Shown piece after piece: positions 1 to 7,806 of a stretch of DNA of 64,000 nucleotides. Source of the stretch: Acetobacter malorum (lineage in GTDB: Bacteria > Pseudomonadota > Alphaproteobacteria > Acetobacterales > Acetobacteraceae); the NCBI RefSeq assembly GCF_002153605.1, contig NZ_JOPG01000018.1:62001-126000 (forward strand), given 5' to 3'. The notes beneath the pieces are model-generated. The model did no database searches and was not told the DNA's origin. It was given only the letters and a program-made list of their open reading frames with translations. The stretch's first letter is position 1. Each line of letters starts with the position of its first letter. The position numbers were made by a program, and so were the translations under genes.

Positions 1-842
1 TCCTGAAGAGGTGGTGCGGTTACTGTCTGACAGGTGACACACGAGAGCACGCCCTGTTATTTGGCTATGGTCCAGGCGGAAACGGGAAAAGTGTATTCCT
101 CAACACGCTATCCCGTATCATGGGCGATTATGCGACCGTAGCAGCCATGGACACGTTTGTAGCTTCACACGGTGATCGGCATTCGACGGATCTGGCCATG
201 CTGCGTGGTGCCAGGCTTGTCACGGCCTCAGAAACGGAGGAAGGCCGGACGTGGGCTGAGGCGCGCATCAAGCAGATGACCGGTGGAGACCCCATTACAG
301 CACGCTTCATGAGGCAGGATAATTTTACTTTCCAGCCCCAGTTCAAGCTGACCATCGTTGGCAATCACAAGCCGGTGCTCAAGAACGTGGATGAGGCAGC
401 ACGCCGCCGGTTCAATATCGTGCCGTTCATTCACAAGCCCAAAAGCCCGGATAAGGATCTGGAGAGCAAGCTACAGGATGAATGGCCAGGCATTATGCAA
501 TGGATGATCGAGGGCTGTCTTGAATGGCAGCGTGAAGGAATGCCGCGTCCTACTGTCGTGCTGGAAGCCACAGCGGAATATTTCGAGGCGCAGGATACGT
601 TTGGGCAGTGGTTGTCTGAACGGTGCATTCGTGACCCCGGCCTTGAAACGAAACCGAACATGTTGCTCAAGGATTTTCAGGAATGGTGCCGGAACAACGG
701 GGAGCCTGAGAGCGACAATAAGCGCATGCGGGGGATGTTGGAGAAGACAAACGGTATTCGCTACGTCAAAACACGCGGCACAAGAGCCGTGAGAGGTATT
801 GGTCTCAAACCTAACGAAAGCCCCCACCAATGGCGAGACTGA
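1..842 (+). CDS. P4/D5-type phage primase-helicase, C-terminal part (5' partial)
   Basis: The reading frame is open from the first bases of the window, so the start lies upstream. The visible part is the superfamily 3 helicase half of a phage/plasmid primase (D5 or P4 alpha type), which unwinds and primes DNA for replication of the element. A Walker A motif GPGGNGKS is encoded at 69-92. It is followed by an acidic Walker B-like stretch (VTASETEEG) and by the SF3 motif C sensor region (VGNHKP...RRRFNIVPF). The C-terminus resembles the winged-helix tail of this family. It is followed by a G-rich inverted repeat and phage packaging genes, so it is probably the replication gene of the integrated element. 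A plasmid-like role is also possible. Confidence 0.85.
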   Translation, partial: LKRWCGYCLTGDTREHALLFGYGPGGNGKSVFLNTLSRIMGDYATVAAMDTFVASHGDRHSTDLAMLRGARLVTASETEEGRTWAEARIKQMTGGDPITARFMRQDNFTFQPQFKLTIVGNHKPVLKNVDEAARRRFNIVPFIHKPKSPDKDLESKLQDEWPGIMQWMIEGCLEWQREGMPRPTVVLEATAEYFEAQDTFGQWLSERCIRDPGLETKPNMLLKDFQEWCRNNGEPESDNKRMRGMLEKTNGIRYVKTRGTRAVRGIGLKPNESPHQWRD

Positions 843-848
843 CAAAAA

Positions 849-938
849 GGGGGCAGGGTGGGGCAGGGTTATTTGATTTGGCGCCATACGCGCGCGTACA
901 TGAGGAATAACGGATTTACCTATCCCCACCCTGCCCCC
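849..938. repeat. 15-bp perfect inverted repeat with G-quadruplex motif
   Basis: GGGGGCAGGGTGGGG at 849-863 is the exact reverse complement of 924-938, with about 60 bases between the arms. The left arm continues to 868 and contains four G-runs within 20 bases, a G-quadruplex-type motif; the right arm carries C-runs, so the potential quadruplex lies on the opposite strand there. It follows the stop of the primase gene directly. Its role could be termination or a replication origin/cis-acting site for the primase. This is inference from position. Confidence 0.6.
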
Positions 939-975
939 CTGATGTGTATGATCCTTGAAAAGGAGTAAAACCATC

Positions 976-1194
976 ATGACTGACGAATTTCTAATAAACG
1001 GAATACCCAGAGATAGCGCGAAAAACGCATGGTATTGGTTTAAGCATGTGAGCCAACTGGATGATCCAGCAGCGCTACCTGTTCCCTATCATTGGTATGA
1101 CGGTAAATGGTCCAATGGGCTTGTTGGTGATGAAATCGAGAAGGGTAATTACAAGTGTTATGGACCTTGTGAATATCCGGCGCCGTGGGGGTAA
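976..1194 (+). CDS. small hypothetical protein (72 aa) in phage element
   Basis: No family is recognised. The start at 976 is chosen because AAAAGGAG lies 10-17 bases upstream; an in-frame ATG at 955 precedes this Shine-Dalgarno sequence and is less likely. The product is short, aromatic-rich (several Trp and Tyr) and acidic, with two Cys-Pro-type positions near its end (KCYGPCEYPAPWG). It sits between the primase and the serine recombinase gene and has no membrane segment. It may be a small accessory protein of the element. Confidence 0.5.
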   Translation: MTDEFLINGIPRDSAKNAWYWFKHVSQLDDPAALPVPYHWYDGKWSNGLVGDEIEKGNYKCYGPCEYPAPWG

Positions 1195-1271
1195 TAAGAC
1201 GCTCCCGAAGAAATCCCACCTGATGGCCAGCCTTGTTCCGCGACGCCAGCACTGAGTTTCCCGCATGAGAA

Positions 1272-1396
1272 GTCCTAAAAAGCAAGCCTTTCAGGACACA
1301 GAAAACGTGGGACAAAATAACGGAAAGTCCTTGTCCTAAAAATTACCATTTGACTTTTGAGACATAGACGGCGTAACTTCTAAGAGGTTTTAGGAC
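1272..1396. promoter_or_regulatory. repeated GTCCTAAAA motifs upstream of the serine recombinase
   Basis: GTCCTAAAA occurs at 1272-1280 and 1333-1341, and its inverted copy TTTTAGGAC at 1388-1396 directly abuts the recombinase start codon. Partial copies (CAGGACAC near 1292, GGGACAAAA near 1310) lie between. Small serine recombinases commonly bind repeated subsites next to their own gene (res sites) and repress themselves, so this is a candidate res site or operator. The assignment is inferred. Confidence 0.4.
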
Positions 1397-1975
1397 ATGA
1401 GGAACGTCATGAAGATCGGATATGCCCGCGTCTCAACAGTGGATCAGGATGCCGGACTGGAAGCCCAGATACGCGATCTAAAAGCCGCAGGGTGTGAGAA
1501 GATATTTTCTGAGAAAGTGAGTGGCACAGACAGCCAGAGACCTGAGCTACTGGAGGCCTTGGGATATATCCGACCCGGCGATGTGCTGGTTGCGACAAAG
1601 CCCGACCGTCTGGCCCGCTCTACTGCTGACCTTTTGGGCTATGTGCAGACACTCCGGGGCAAGCAGTGCGGTCTTATCGTGCTCTCCATGAATGGCACCA
1701 CGCTAGACACCACCAGCCCCACATCAAAGCTCATGCTGACTATGCTGGCTGCTGTAGCTGAATTTGAGCGTGACCTAATGCTGGAACGCCAACGGGAAGG
1801 GATTGCTAAAGCCAAGGCAGAAGGCCGCCCAATGGGCCGTCCTCGTACGGTGCTTTCAAAGACCGACACCATCCGCAAATTGAGACAAAAAGGCCTCTCT
1901 GCAGCCGCTATTGCCAAGCAGCTCGGTATCGCCAGATCTGGGGTCTATCGAGCACTAGAAACAGAAAAAGCATAA
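1397..1975 (+). CDS. resolvase/invertase-type serine recombinase
   Basis: This 192-residue protein has the length of the small resolvase/invertase family, which cuts and rejoins DNA at paired sites through a phosphoserine link. The N-terminal motif YARVST holds the catalytic serine (residue 13 from this start, or 9 from the ATG at 1409). The arginine-rich active-site helix follows (TKPDRLARS), then the long E helix (AAVAEFERDLMLERQREGI). The last 45 residues form a helix-turn-helix (GLSAAAIAKQLGIARSGVYRAL). It is not a large serine integrase, so it probably resolves multimers or inverts a segment rather than inserting the element. Repeats just upstream may be its target. The start could be 1397 or 1409. 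Confidence 0.9.
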   Translation: MRNVMKIGYARVSTVDQDAGLEAQIRDLKAAGCEKIFSEKVSGTDSQRPELLEALGYIRPGDVLVATKPDRLARSTADLLGYVQTLRGKQCGLIVLSMNGTTLDTTSPTSKLMLTMLAAVAEFERDLMLERQREGIAKAKAEGRPMGRPRTVLSKTDTIRKLRQKGLSAAAIAKQLGIARSGVYRALETEKA

Positions 1976-2115
1976 AGCTAATCTGTAACAATTCGTGATG
2001 TGGTCATTATACAGCGTCTCTGTTTGTTCCCCACTGTGTCTGACTGTTTCTGTATCTATGGAATAACCCTTTCATATCAAGGGTGTTTCCAATTTTAGTA
2101 TTTGTAGTGCAAAAA

Positions 2116-2139
2116 ATACCCCTGATATAAAGGGGGTAT
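2116..2139 (+). promoter_or_regulatory. hairpin enclosing the ribosome binding site of the next gene
   Basis: ATACCCC (2116-2122) can pair with GGGGTAT (2133-2139). The stem would bury the Shine-Dalgarno G-run and the first two bases of the start codon at 2138. This could limit translation of the small terminase gene until the RNA is melted. The pairing is seen in the sequence; the control is inferred. Confidence 0.35.
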
Positions 2140-2491
2140 GAAAAAGATAGGCCCCTATTCGAGACCAGATAGTCTCAAGAAACTCGACGGTAGGAGCAAG
2201 GAAGCACGACTGCTCAAAGACGTGCGCTCAGCACTCGTCGATCATGTAGGCGGCGCACCATCCATCACACAGCTTGCTTTGATTGATCGGGCCGCTTGGC
2301 TTACCCTCCACATGACCATAATGGACAGCCACATGCTGGCTGGTGGAGCCCCTGCCGAACGGGATGCCCGCCAGTATCTGGCATGGGCCAATACGCTCAC
2401 ACGCACCATGCGCTCTCTCGGTCTGGATAAGGCACCGGCCGTCGCCCGCGGGCTTGATGCTCTGCTGGCAGAAAGGAGAGTGCGGGCATGA
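2138..2491 (+). CDS. probable phage terminase small subunit
   Basis: This 117-residue mostly helical protein is not recognised by sequence alone. It overlaps the start of the large terminase gene by an ATGA junction (2488-2491), the usual place and size for a small terminase subunit, which recognises phage DNA for packaging. The N-terminal half has a basic segment (RSKEARLLKDVRSALVDHVG) followed by a possible DNA-binding helical region (SITQLALIDRAAWL). The C-terminal part (ARQYLAWANTLTRTMRSLGL) resembles the oligomerising helices of small terminases. The function is inferred from position. Confidence 0.55.
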   Translation: MKKIGPYSRPDSLKKLDGRSKEARLLKDVRSALVDHVGGAPSITQLALIDRAAWLTLHMTIMDSHMLAGGAPAERDARQYLAWANTLTRTMRSLGLDKAPAVARGLDALLAERRVRA

Positions 2492-3900
2492 GCATGACCG
2501 TTCTGCAAGCCATGCACGACCCCGCTCTCTTCGGGGCTGAGTTCGATGCGCCGACCTGGACTGCATGGGAAGCCTTCCTTGCTGCCCTGCTGGGTGAGGA
2601 AATGACGGATGAACAGAAATCTCTCTGCCATCTACACACTGGCCGCACAGACCTTCCTCTGGAGGCGTTCAGACGGGCGGCTCTCATCTGTGGCCGCCGC
2701 GCCGGTAAAAGCCGCGTGCTGGCTCTGTTGGGCACCTGTCTGGCTACTCTGAAAGATTACCGCCCTTACCTGTCCGCTGGGGAGGTGGCGACGGTGGGGA
2801 TTATTGCTGCCGACCGCAAGCAGGCGCGCACCATCTTTCGGTATGTCCGTGGCCTGATCTCCCTCGTTCCCGAAATGGAAGCCGAGGTTACGCGGGAGAC
2901 GGATGAAGTCATAGAGATGGCAGGCCGCCGTGTTGTGATTGAAATCGGCACTGCCAGCTTCCGTGCCACCCGTGGCTATACCTATGCCGCTGTGCTCTGC
3001 GATGAAATTGCCTTCTGGCGGGATGACAGCAGCGCCAACCCTGATGAAGAGATCCTGCGAGCCCTGCGGCCGGGTCTGGCCACCATTCCCGGTTCCATGC
3101 TGCTGCTGGCATCAAGCCCCTATGCCCGGCGCGGGGTGCTCTGGAAAACCTACAAGCGCTATTACGGGCAGGATGGAGCCACCACACTGGTGTGGAAAGC
3201 AGCCACCCGTGAGATGAACCCTGAATTTGATGAACAGGAAGAACGGGAAGCCTACGAAGAAGATCCCGCTGCCGCCGCTGCAGAGTATGGTGCAGAGTTC
3301 CGTAGCGACATTGCATCTTTCGTCGCCCCGGAGGTGGTTGAAGCCTGCACAGTGCAAGGCCGGCATGAACTGCCACACGATAGCCGACACCGCTACGTTG
3401 CCTTTGTTGACCCGTCTGGCGGCTCATCTGACAGCATGACGCTGGCTATTGCTCATCATGAGGATGAGTGCGCCATTCTTGATCTGGTGCGTGAAAAGAA
3501 AGCACCATTCAGCCCAGAAAACACCGTAGTGGAATTCTGCGAGACGCTGAAAGCCTATAGCATCACCTCCGTCACTGGCGACCGTTACGGCGGCGAGTGG
3601 CCGCGCGAGCAGTTCCGCAAGAACGGCGTGCAATACAATCTTTCTGAAAAGGTGCGGTCTGATCTTTATCGCGACCTTCTGCCTGTTCTCAATTCTGGAA
3701 AAGTTGAGTTGTTGGATATTCCTGTGCTGTCTCGCCAACTTTCAGGCTTGGAACGCAGGACCGCGCGCGGCGGCAAAGACAGCATCGACCATGCACCGGG
3801 AGGACACGACGACGTTGCAAACGCAGTGGCAGGTGTCGTCGCCCTGACATCTAAAAAGCAACTCCCTCGCTTTTCTCGTGAATTTTTGGAAAAAATCTGA
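2488..3900 (+). CDS. phage terminase large subunit
   Basis: This 470-residue protein is the ATP-driven motor and nuclease that packages phage DNA into proheads. The ATPase half shows a Walker A motif GRRAGKS (residues 69-75) and a Walker B motif in VLCDEIAFW (about 169-177). The coupling motif LLLASSPY is near 206-212. The nuclease half shows the RNase H-like acidic residues: FVDPSGG (Asp308), TGDRYGG (Asp365) and HDDVANA (Asp441/442). All key motifs appear intact. It is coupled to the upstream small-subunit candidate and downstream to a DUF2213 gene by a 1-base overlap, so the three were probably co-transcribed. No portal gene follows, which is unusual for a complete phage. Confidence 0.9.
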   Translation: MSMTVLQAMHDPALFGAEFDAPTWTAWEAFLAALLGEEMTDEQKSLCHLHTGRTDLPLEAFRRAALICGRRAGKSRVLALLGTCLATLKDYRPYLSAGEVATVGIIAADRKQARTIFRYVRGLISLVPEMEAEVTRETDEVIEMAGRRVVIEIGTASFRATRGYTYAAVLCDEIAFWRDDSSANPDEEILRALRPGLATIPGSMLLLASSPYARRGVLWKTYKRYYGQDGATTLVWKAATREMNPEFDEQEEREAYEEDPAAAAAEYGAEFRSDIASFVAPEVVEACTVQGRHELPHDSRHRYVAFVDPSGGSSDSMTLAIAHHEDECAILDLVREKKAPFSPENTVVEFCETLKAYSITSVTGDRYGGEWPREQFRKNGVQYNLSEKVRSDLYRDLLPVLNSGKVELLDIPVLSRQLSGLERRTARGGKDSIDHAPGGHDDVANAVAGVVALTSKKQLPRFSREFLEKI

Positions 3901-4676
3901 TGACACATTTCATCTCCATGGCTTTTGACCAATCTGTAAGGGAGACGTCACCAGAAGGTCACCTGCGCATCCATCGCTGCATTTTGAGTGCTGCAACTGT
4001 ATCACCTTATTTGGGCAAAGAGATTGTTGATGGCGCGCGGCTGGGGTTTCGTCCTGACGTTCTCTATCAGCTCTACCGTGACCCACAGGCTCTCGCAAAA
4101 GCGGCTGATACAATGAATGGCAAGCCCATTCTAATGCAGCACCGCGCCGTTTCTTCGACGGACCACCCGGCAGAAATTACGGTAGGTGCAGTTTCAGATG
4201 TCAGGTTTGAGAATCCTAATCTGATTGGTGCCCTAACTATCTGGGACCGTTCTGCCATCTCAGCGATTGAAAATGGTTCGCAGCGTGGCGTCTCCGCCGG
4301 GTATCGATACCGTGTTCAACCTGGCTCCGGGGTTACCAATGGCCAGAGATATGACGGCCGGATGGTCGATATCTCCTTCAATCATCTCGCTCTTGTTGCA
4401 GAACCGCGTGTCGCAACTGCGATCATTGGCGATGCTCTCCCGAAAGGAATGAAATTGATAAACCAAGACCACCTGCAAAACAGGAGCGTTGAGCGTTCAC
4501 TTGAAAAACGCGTTTCGCAAATTCTGGACGAACTAGAGACTATCCCGCAGGAGGATGTCTCTTCAACTGCTATGGACAGCCTTATGGAGCAGAGGTTTGC
4601 CGAGCGGCAAGAGCGAGAACGCAAAGCCTTTTCTGAACAGTTCCCCGAAGTTTCACGTATTCAGGTAAAAGGATGA
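3900..4676 (+). CDS. DUF2213 phage protein (putative head maturation protease)
   Basis: The sequence from [27 protein letters not shown] through the segment [10 protein letters not shown]-like [15 protein letters not shown] matches the DUF2213 family of phage head genes, often annotated as putative prohead proteases. The core covers about residues 7-185. The last 70 residues are helical and charged and could be a scaffold-like tail. It begins one base inside the terminase stop codon; an in-frame ATG at 3918 fits the usual family N-terminus equally well. Position after the large terminase agrees with a head-assembly role. Catalytic residues cannot be assigned with confidence. Confidence 0.75.
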   Translation: MTHFISMAFDQSVRETSPEGHLRIHRCILSAATVSPYLGKEIVDGARLGFRPDVLYQLYRDPQALAKAADTMNGKPILMQHRAVSSTDHPAEITVGAVSDVRFENPNLIGALTIWDRSAISAIENGSQRGVSAGYRYRVQPGSGVTNGQRYDGRMVDISFNHLALVAEPRVATAIIGDALPKGMKLINQDHLQNRSVERSLEKRVSQILDELETIPQEDVSSTAMDSLMEQRFAERQERERKAFSEQFPEVSRIQVKG

Positions 4677-5365
4677 TGAAAATGAAAACATCTCCAATTC
4701 GCAAAAATCTTGCAGAAACTATTGCAAAAATCAAAGAGACAAAAGGTAGCCTTGCCAAAGTCGACACCGCTTACTGGGATACAGCGGCAACACGGGACAG
4801 GCATGAAAAAGCCCTTGAAGCAGCAAAAGAGAAAGTCCAGGAAGCCCATGCTCAAAAAGCATCTTTGATGGCCGACCGGCTCTTGGGACAGAAAGTGACA
4901 GATGCTGATCCCGTCGATGCTGCAGAAAGGGTGGAACGAGAAGCTCAGCTTTCTCTGCGCGAAACCGAAGCTGTCATTCATGAACTCAAACGCCGGAAGG
5001 CATACCTAGAAGAAGAAAGAGAACGGCTTACATTCAAAAGAAGCAATCTCATCAAAGAGGTGGTTTCCGAAAGCGCTGTTGCCATCCATCTGCACCGACA
5101 GGTTGCAGACGCGGCAAAAACTCTCCTTGATGCAGCCAAGAGCCTGAGGCTCCTACGCGACCGTGGATGCCGGGTTCCTTATCCTGAAGAGCACAAACCC
5201 TCAGGCACTACAGTCGATACATTAGAGAGGATGGATACATTCCCCTCTTCATGGGCAGAAAACCGGATCCCCGGCGCCCTTCAGCTTGCCGCTCAGTGGG
5301 GAAGCGCTCTGTCTGCTCTTGAAGAGGATGCGCTTTATCCTCTGCCGGGTGAAGGAAAAGCCTGA
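4673..5365 (+). CDS. coiled-coil phage protein of unknown function
   Basis: This 230-residue protein has no recognised family. Residues 10-140 are strongly helical and heptad-like, rich in Glu, Lys, Arg and Ala (for example [19 protein letters not shown]), which predicts a long coiled coil. The C-terminal 60 residues are less ordered. The gene overlaps the DUF2213 stop by an ATGATGA junction and has AAAAGG upstream. Its place after a protease-like gene would suit a scaffolding protein, which is often helical, but this is a guess from position. A TGATG junction couples it to a very short downstream ORF. Confidence 0.6.
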   Translation: MMKMKTSPIRKNLAETIAKIKETKGSLAKVDTAYWDTAATRDRHEKALEAAKEKVQEAHAQKASLMADRLLGQKVTDADPVDAAERVEREAQLSLRETEAVIHELKRRKAYLEEERERLTFKRSNLIKEVVSESAVAIHLHRQVADAAKTLLDAAKSLRLLRDRGCRVPYPEEHKPSGTTVDTLERMDTFPSSWAENRIPGALQLAAQWGSALSALEEDALYPLPGEGKA

Positions 5366-5448
5366 TGGGTGTCAAAATTATTGCACCGATTCGCGGCCAA
5401 AGACAAAGGCATTTCCATCGGAACAAATGCCTTAATATGAAGGCTTGA
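5365..5448 (+). pseudogene. 27-codon coupled ORF, likely remnant of a truncated phage gene
   Basis: A TGATG junction joins the coiled-coil gene to an ATG at 5365, with AAGGAAAAG upstream. The frame stops after 27 codons at 5448. The strong translation signal with so short a product suggests the start of a gene whose remainder was lost when the element ended or decayed. It could also be a genuine micropeptide. Confidence 0.35.
5406..5433 (+). terminator. hairpin near the end of the phage operon
   Basis: AAGGCATTT (5406-5414) and AAATGCCTT (5425-5433) form a perfect 9-bp stem with a 10-base loop. There is no clear T-tract after it, so it is a weak terminator candidate lying within the remnant ORF. 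Confidence 0.3.
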
Positions 5449-5562
5449 GCTCCACGATAGGAGCATAGCTGGTATTATGATCTTTATGAGGGGTGTTAAG
5501 AGGGGTAACTAAACCCAGAACTCTTAAAAATTTAATCACTTCAAGGGATTAGGAAGCGGAAC

Positions 5563-5638
5563 TGGTGGAGCCAATCGGGATCGAACCGACGACCTCCTGA
5601 ATGCCATTCAGGCGCTCTCCCAACTGAGCTATGGCCCC
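5563..5638 (-). tRNA. tRNA-Ala (anticodon GGC)
   Basis: Read on the minus strand the gene begins GGGGCCATAGCTCAG and ends with an encoded CCA. The anticodon loop ATGGCAT gives anticodon GGC. The acceptor stem contains the G3-U70 pair that marks alanine tRNAs. D-arm, anticodon arm and T-arm (GGTTCGATCC) are complete. Its 3' end faces the phage-like element, the usual orientation when a tRNA 3' end is the integration site. Confidence 0.97.
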
Positions 5639-5722
5639 ACACTGTTCCAGTCAGGCCACGGTGACGTGGCTTGCTTGTGCACGCCTGATACAAGACGATT
5701 CCAAGGCTGACAAGTCCCTATT

Positions 5723-6355
5723 TTACGAAAACAGCACGCCCATCTCCCTCAACGCCTCCAGCAGCGGCAAAAGGGGCAGGCCGAGAATGGCTGTCTGATC
5801 CCCCTCCATGCGGGCAAACAGATGCAGGCCCGGCCCTTCAATCCGATAAGCGCCAACGGAATAGAGGCACTCGTCGCCTTCCTCCGCCAGATAGGCCTCC
5901 AGAAACGCATCAGAAAAGAGCCGCATGGTCAGCTGGGGTTCAGAAACATGCTGCCAGAGCACCTGCCCATTCCGGCACACCACGACAGCTGTATGCAGGG
6001 TATGCGTTTGCCCCCTTAAAGAAAGAAGCTGCTGCCGGGCCGCTGTGAGGTCCGCAGGTTTGTCATACCAGTCCCCCTTACAGGAGAGCATCTGGTCCGC
6101 ACCAATTACAAACGCATCGGCACAGGAGACAGAAAGCGCTTTGGCTTCTGCCAGACGGAGGGCAACGGTCTCCGGTGGTGCGCCCTCCGCACGGCCTGCT
6201 TTTTTAAGAGGCTCTTCATCGACTGAGGATGAGAGGACAGAAAACGTCAGTCCGGCATTTTCCAGAAGCTTACGACGAATGGCTGAACCACTCGCCAGAA
6301 CCAGTTTATGGCGCGAGTCCTGTATTGGAGTCGGTTTGAGTACTAAATCTGACAC
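5723..6355 (-). CDS. maf: Maf-family nucleoside triphosphate pyrophosphatase
   Basis: Maf proteins hydrolyse non-canonical or modified nucleoside triphosphates to monophosphates, keeping them out of nucleic acids. The 210-residue product shows the family N-terminus LVLASGSAIRRKLLENAGL (substrate loop with Ser and Arg), the catalytic segment VIGADQML with its acidic residue, and KPADLTAARQQLLSLRGQTHTLHTAV. The C-terminal part (YSVGAYRIEGPG) is also typical. The first about 15 residues precede the core. Its 5' end faces the proposed origin, with hemE divergent on the other side, an arrangement known near alphaproteobacterial origins. It is family-level certain; whether it is the dTTP/UTP or m7GTP subtype is not resolved. 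Confidence 0.9.
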   Translation of the reverse strand: MSDLVLKPTPIQDSRHKLVLASGSAIRRKLLENAGLTFSVLSSSVDEEPLKKAGRAEGAPPETVALRLAEAKALSVSCADAFVIGADQMLSCKGDWYDKPADLTAARQQLLSLRGQTHTLHTAVVVCRNGQVLWQHVSEPQLTMRLFSDAFLEAYLAEEGDECLYSVGAYRIEGPGLHLFARMEGDQTAILGLPLLPLLEALREMGVLFS

Positions 6356-6723
6356 GAAAGCGAGTCTCTTTCAGGTACTAAGCAATAAGGGGGCTGTGAG
6401 TACTCTCCTGAGTACCGGGGTACATGTGGATTGTACGGCGATCATGACAAGCACGTACCGAGTACCGTGCACAACTCACAAGAGTCATGAACCGGTGAGT
6501 TGTACACAGCCTCATTTGGGTACAATCTGGATAACTCTAAAAACCTTAGCATTTCCAACGGTCTGTAATCTGTACACAGTGTGGGAAAGATGGGGTACAT
6601 TTTTGGAATGGTGGGTACCCCGTCATCCACAGTACCCTTTAACCTCTAAATCCATTTCTATTCTTTTATTTTATATTTTAGGACCGTGGACAGGTTGGAC
6701 AAAGACGTGCAGGACTTCAGGCC
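6356..6723. other. putative chromosomal replication origin (oriC) between maf and hemE
   Basis: This 368-base gap has no credible gene. Fourteen GTAC tetranucleotides lie between 6340 and 6635 (the first inside the start of maf), many within GAGTAC or GTACC, where about one would be expected. Three sites are one base from a DnaA box: TTGTACACA (6500-6508, against TTATNCACA), TCTGGATAA (6526-6534) and TCATCCACA (6623-6631). Four GAGTC sites, possible CcrM methylation targets, occur at 6315, 6328, 6362 and 6482. The hemE end (about 6637-6690) is AT-rich and could be the unwinding element. In Caulobacter and Rickettsia the origin adjoins hemE, and parABS lies about 10 kb away here. The origin call is inference; the repeats are seen. 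Confidence 0.65.
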
Positions 6724-7806
6724 ATGACCAGCAAGACAGATATCCCCCCCTCCAAACGCCTGCTCAGAACATTGAACGGTGAGGCTGTCTGGCCACCGCC
6801 AATGTGGCTGATGCGACAGGCAGGACGTTTCCTTCCCGAATTCCGGGCCATGCGTGCCAGAGCAGATTTTCTGACACGCTGCATGACACCCGATATCGCG
6901 ACAGAGCTGACCTTGCAGCCCATCCGTCGCTTTGGAATGGATGGCGCCATTCTGTTCTCCGATATTCTCATTCTGCCCTGGGCTATGGGGCAGTCGCTTG
7001 AGTTTGTTGAAGGCACAGGCCCGGTTCTGGGTGCCATCCGGAGTGAAGCAGATCTCGCAAAACTTGATCCCGAACGTATTGCAGAGGTGACAGCCCCTGT
7101 TCTGGAAACATTGTCCCGCCTGAATGGGATCCTGAACGGGCCAGACGATATTGGCGTTGCAAAAGGTGGCGCCACAACACTGCTCGGCTTTACCGGCTCT
7201 CCCTTCACTGTCGCCTGTTACATGGTTGAAGGCGGTGGTTCTCGGGAATTCGCGATTACGCGCACCATGGCGTTTTCCGAACCCGCTTTGTTTGACCGGC
7301 TTATGGCGCTGCTGACGGAGCAGACTGCGACCTATCTGTGTGCTCAGATTGAAGCCGGCGCTGAAGCCGTCATGCTGTTTGATTCCTGGGCGGGCCTGCT
7401 CTCACCAGCAGAATTCCGCAAACATGTCATCGCACCAACGCGGCAGATCGTTCAGACCATTAAAAGCCGTTACCCCTCCGTGCGCGTGATCGGTTTCCCG
7501 CGTCTTGGTGGCGTAATGGTTGCTGAATATGCGCGTGAAACCGGCGTGGATGTTCTTGCACTGGATACCGGAGCAGATTTTGCAACGGTGCGAAGCATGG
7601 TGCCGGAGCATGTTGCTCTGCAGGGTAATCTGGACCCGGTTGCTGTGCTGGCTGGTGGTGACGCCATGCGGCGAGAAGCGCTGGCCGTGCGGAATGCTGG
7701 CCGTGGTCGTGCACATGTTTTCAATCTGGGTCATGGCGTTCTGCCGCAAACACCCGTTGAGCATGTGGCGGATCTGGTCAAAACAGTTCGGGAGACAGAA
7801 TTATGA
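6724..7806 (+). CDS. hemE: uroporphyrinogen decarboxylase
   Basis: HemE removes four carboxyl groups from uroporphyrinogen III to give coproporphyrinogen III in haem synthesis, in the cytoplasm. The 360-residue product has the usual length. It carries the family signature PPMWLMRQAGRFLPEFR near residues 23-40 with substrate-binding arginines, the segment ILFSDILILPWAMG (the Asp that binds pyrrole nitrogens), GFTGSPFTVACYMVEGG, and the C-terminal FNLGHGVLPQTPVEHV. It is followed by a HAD phosphatase gene with a 4-base overlap and then hemJ, so the three form an operon. Its upstream region is the proposed origin, so its promoter probably overlaps origin elements. Confidence 0.97.
   Translation: MTSKTDIPPSKRLLRTLNGEAVWPPPMWLMRQAGRFLPEFRAMRARADFLTRCMTPDIATELTLQPIRRFGMDGAILFSDILILPWAMGQSLEFVEGTGPVLGAIRSEADLAKLDPERIAEVTAPVLETLSRLNGILNGPDDIGVAKGGATTLLGFTGSPFTVACYMVEGGGSREFAITRTMAFSEPALFDRLMALLTEQTATYLCAQIEAGAEAVMLFDSWAGLLSPAEFRKHVIAPTRQIVQTIKSRYPSVRVIGFPRLGGVMVAEYARETGVDVLALDTGADFATVRSMVPEHVALQGNLDPVAVLAGGDAMRREALAVRNAGRGRAHVFNLGHGVLPQTPVEHVADLVKTVRETEL

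Noticed and set aside
1397-1975. Serine recombinase as the element's integrase
   Set aside because: At 192 residues it lacks the long C-terminal domains of large serine integrases; a resolvase or invertase role fits better.
5925-6782. 285-codon plus-strand frame across maf and the origin-like gap
   Set aside because: It is antisense to maf, crosses the repeat-rich intergenic region and overlaps the hemE start; no recognisable protein and no ribosome binding site.
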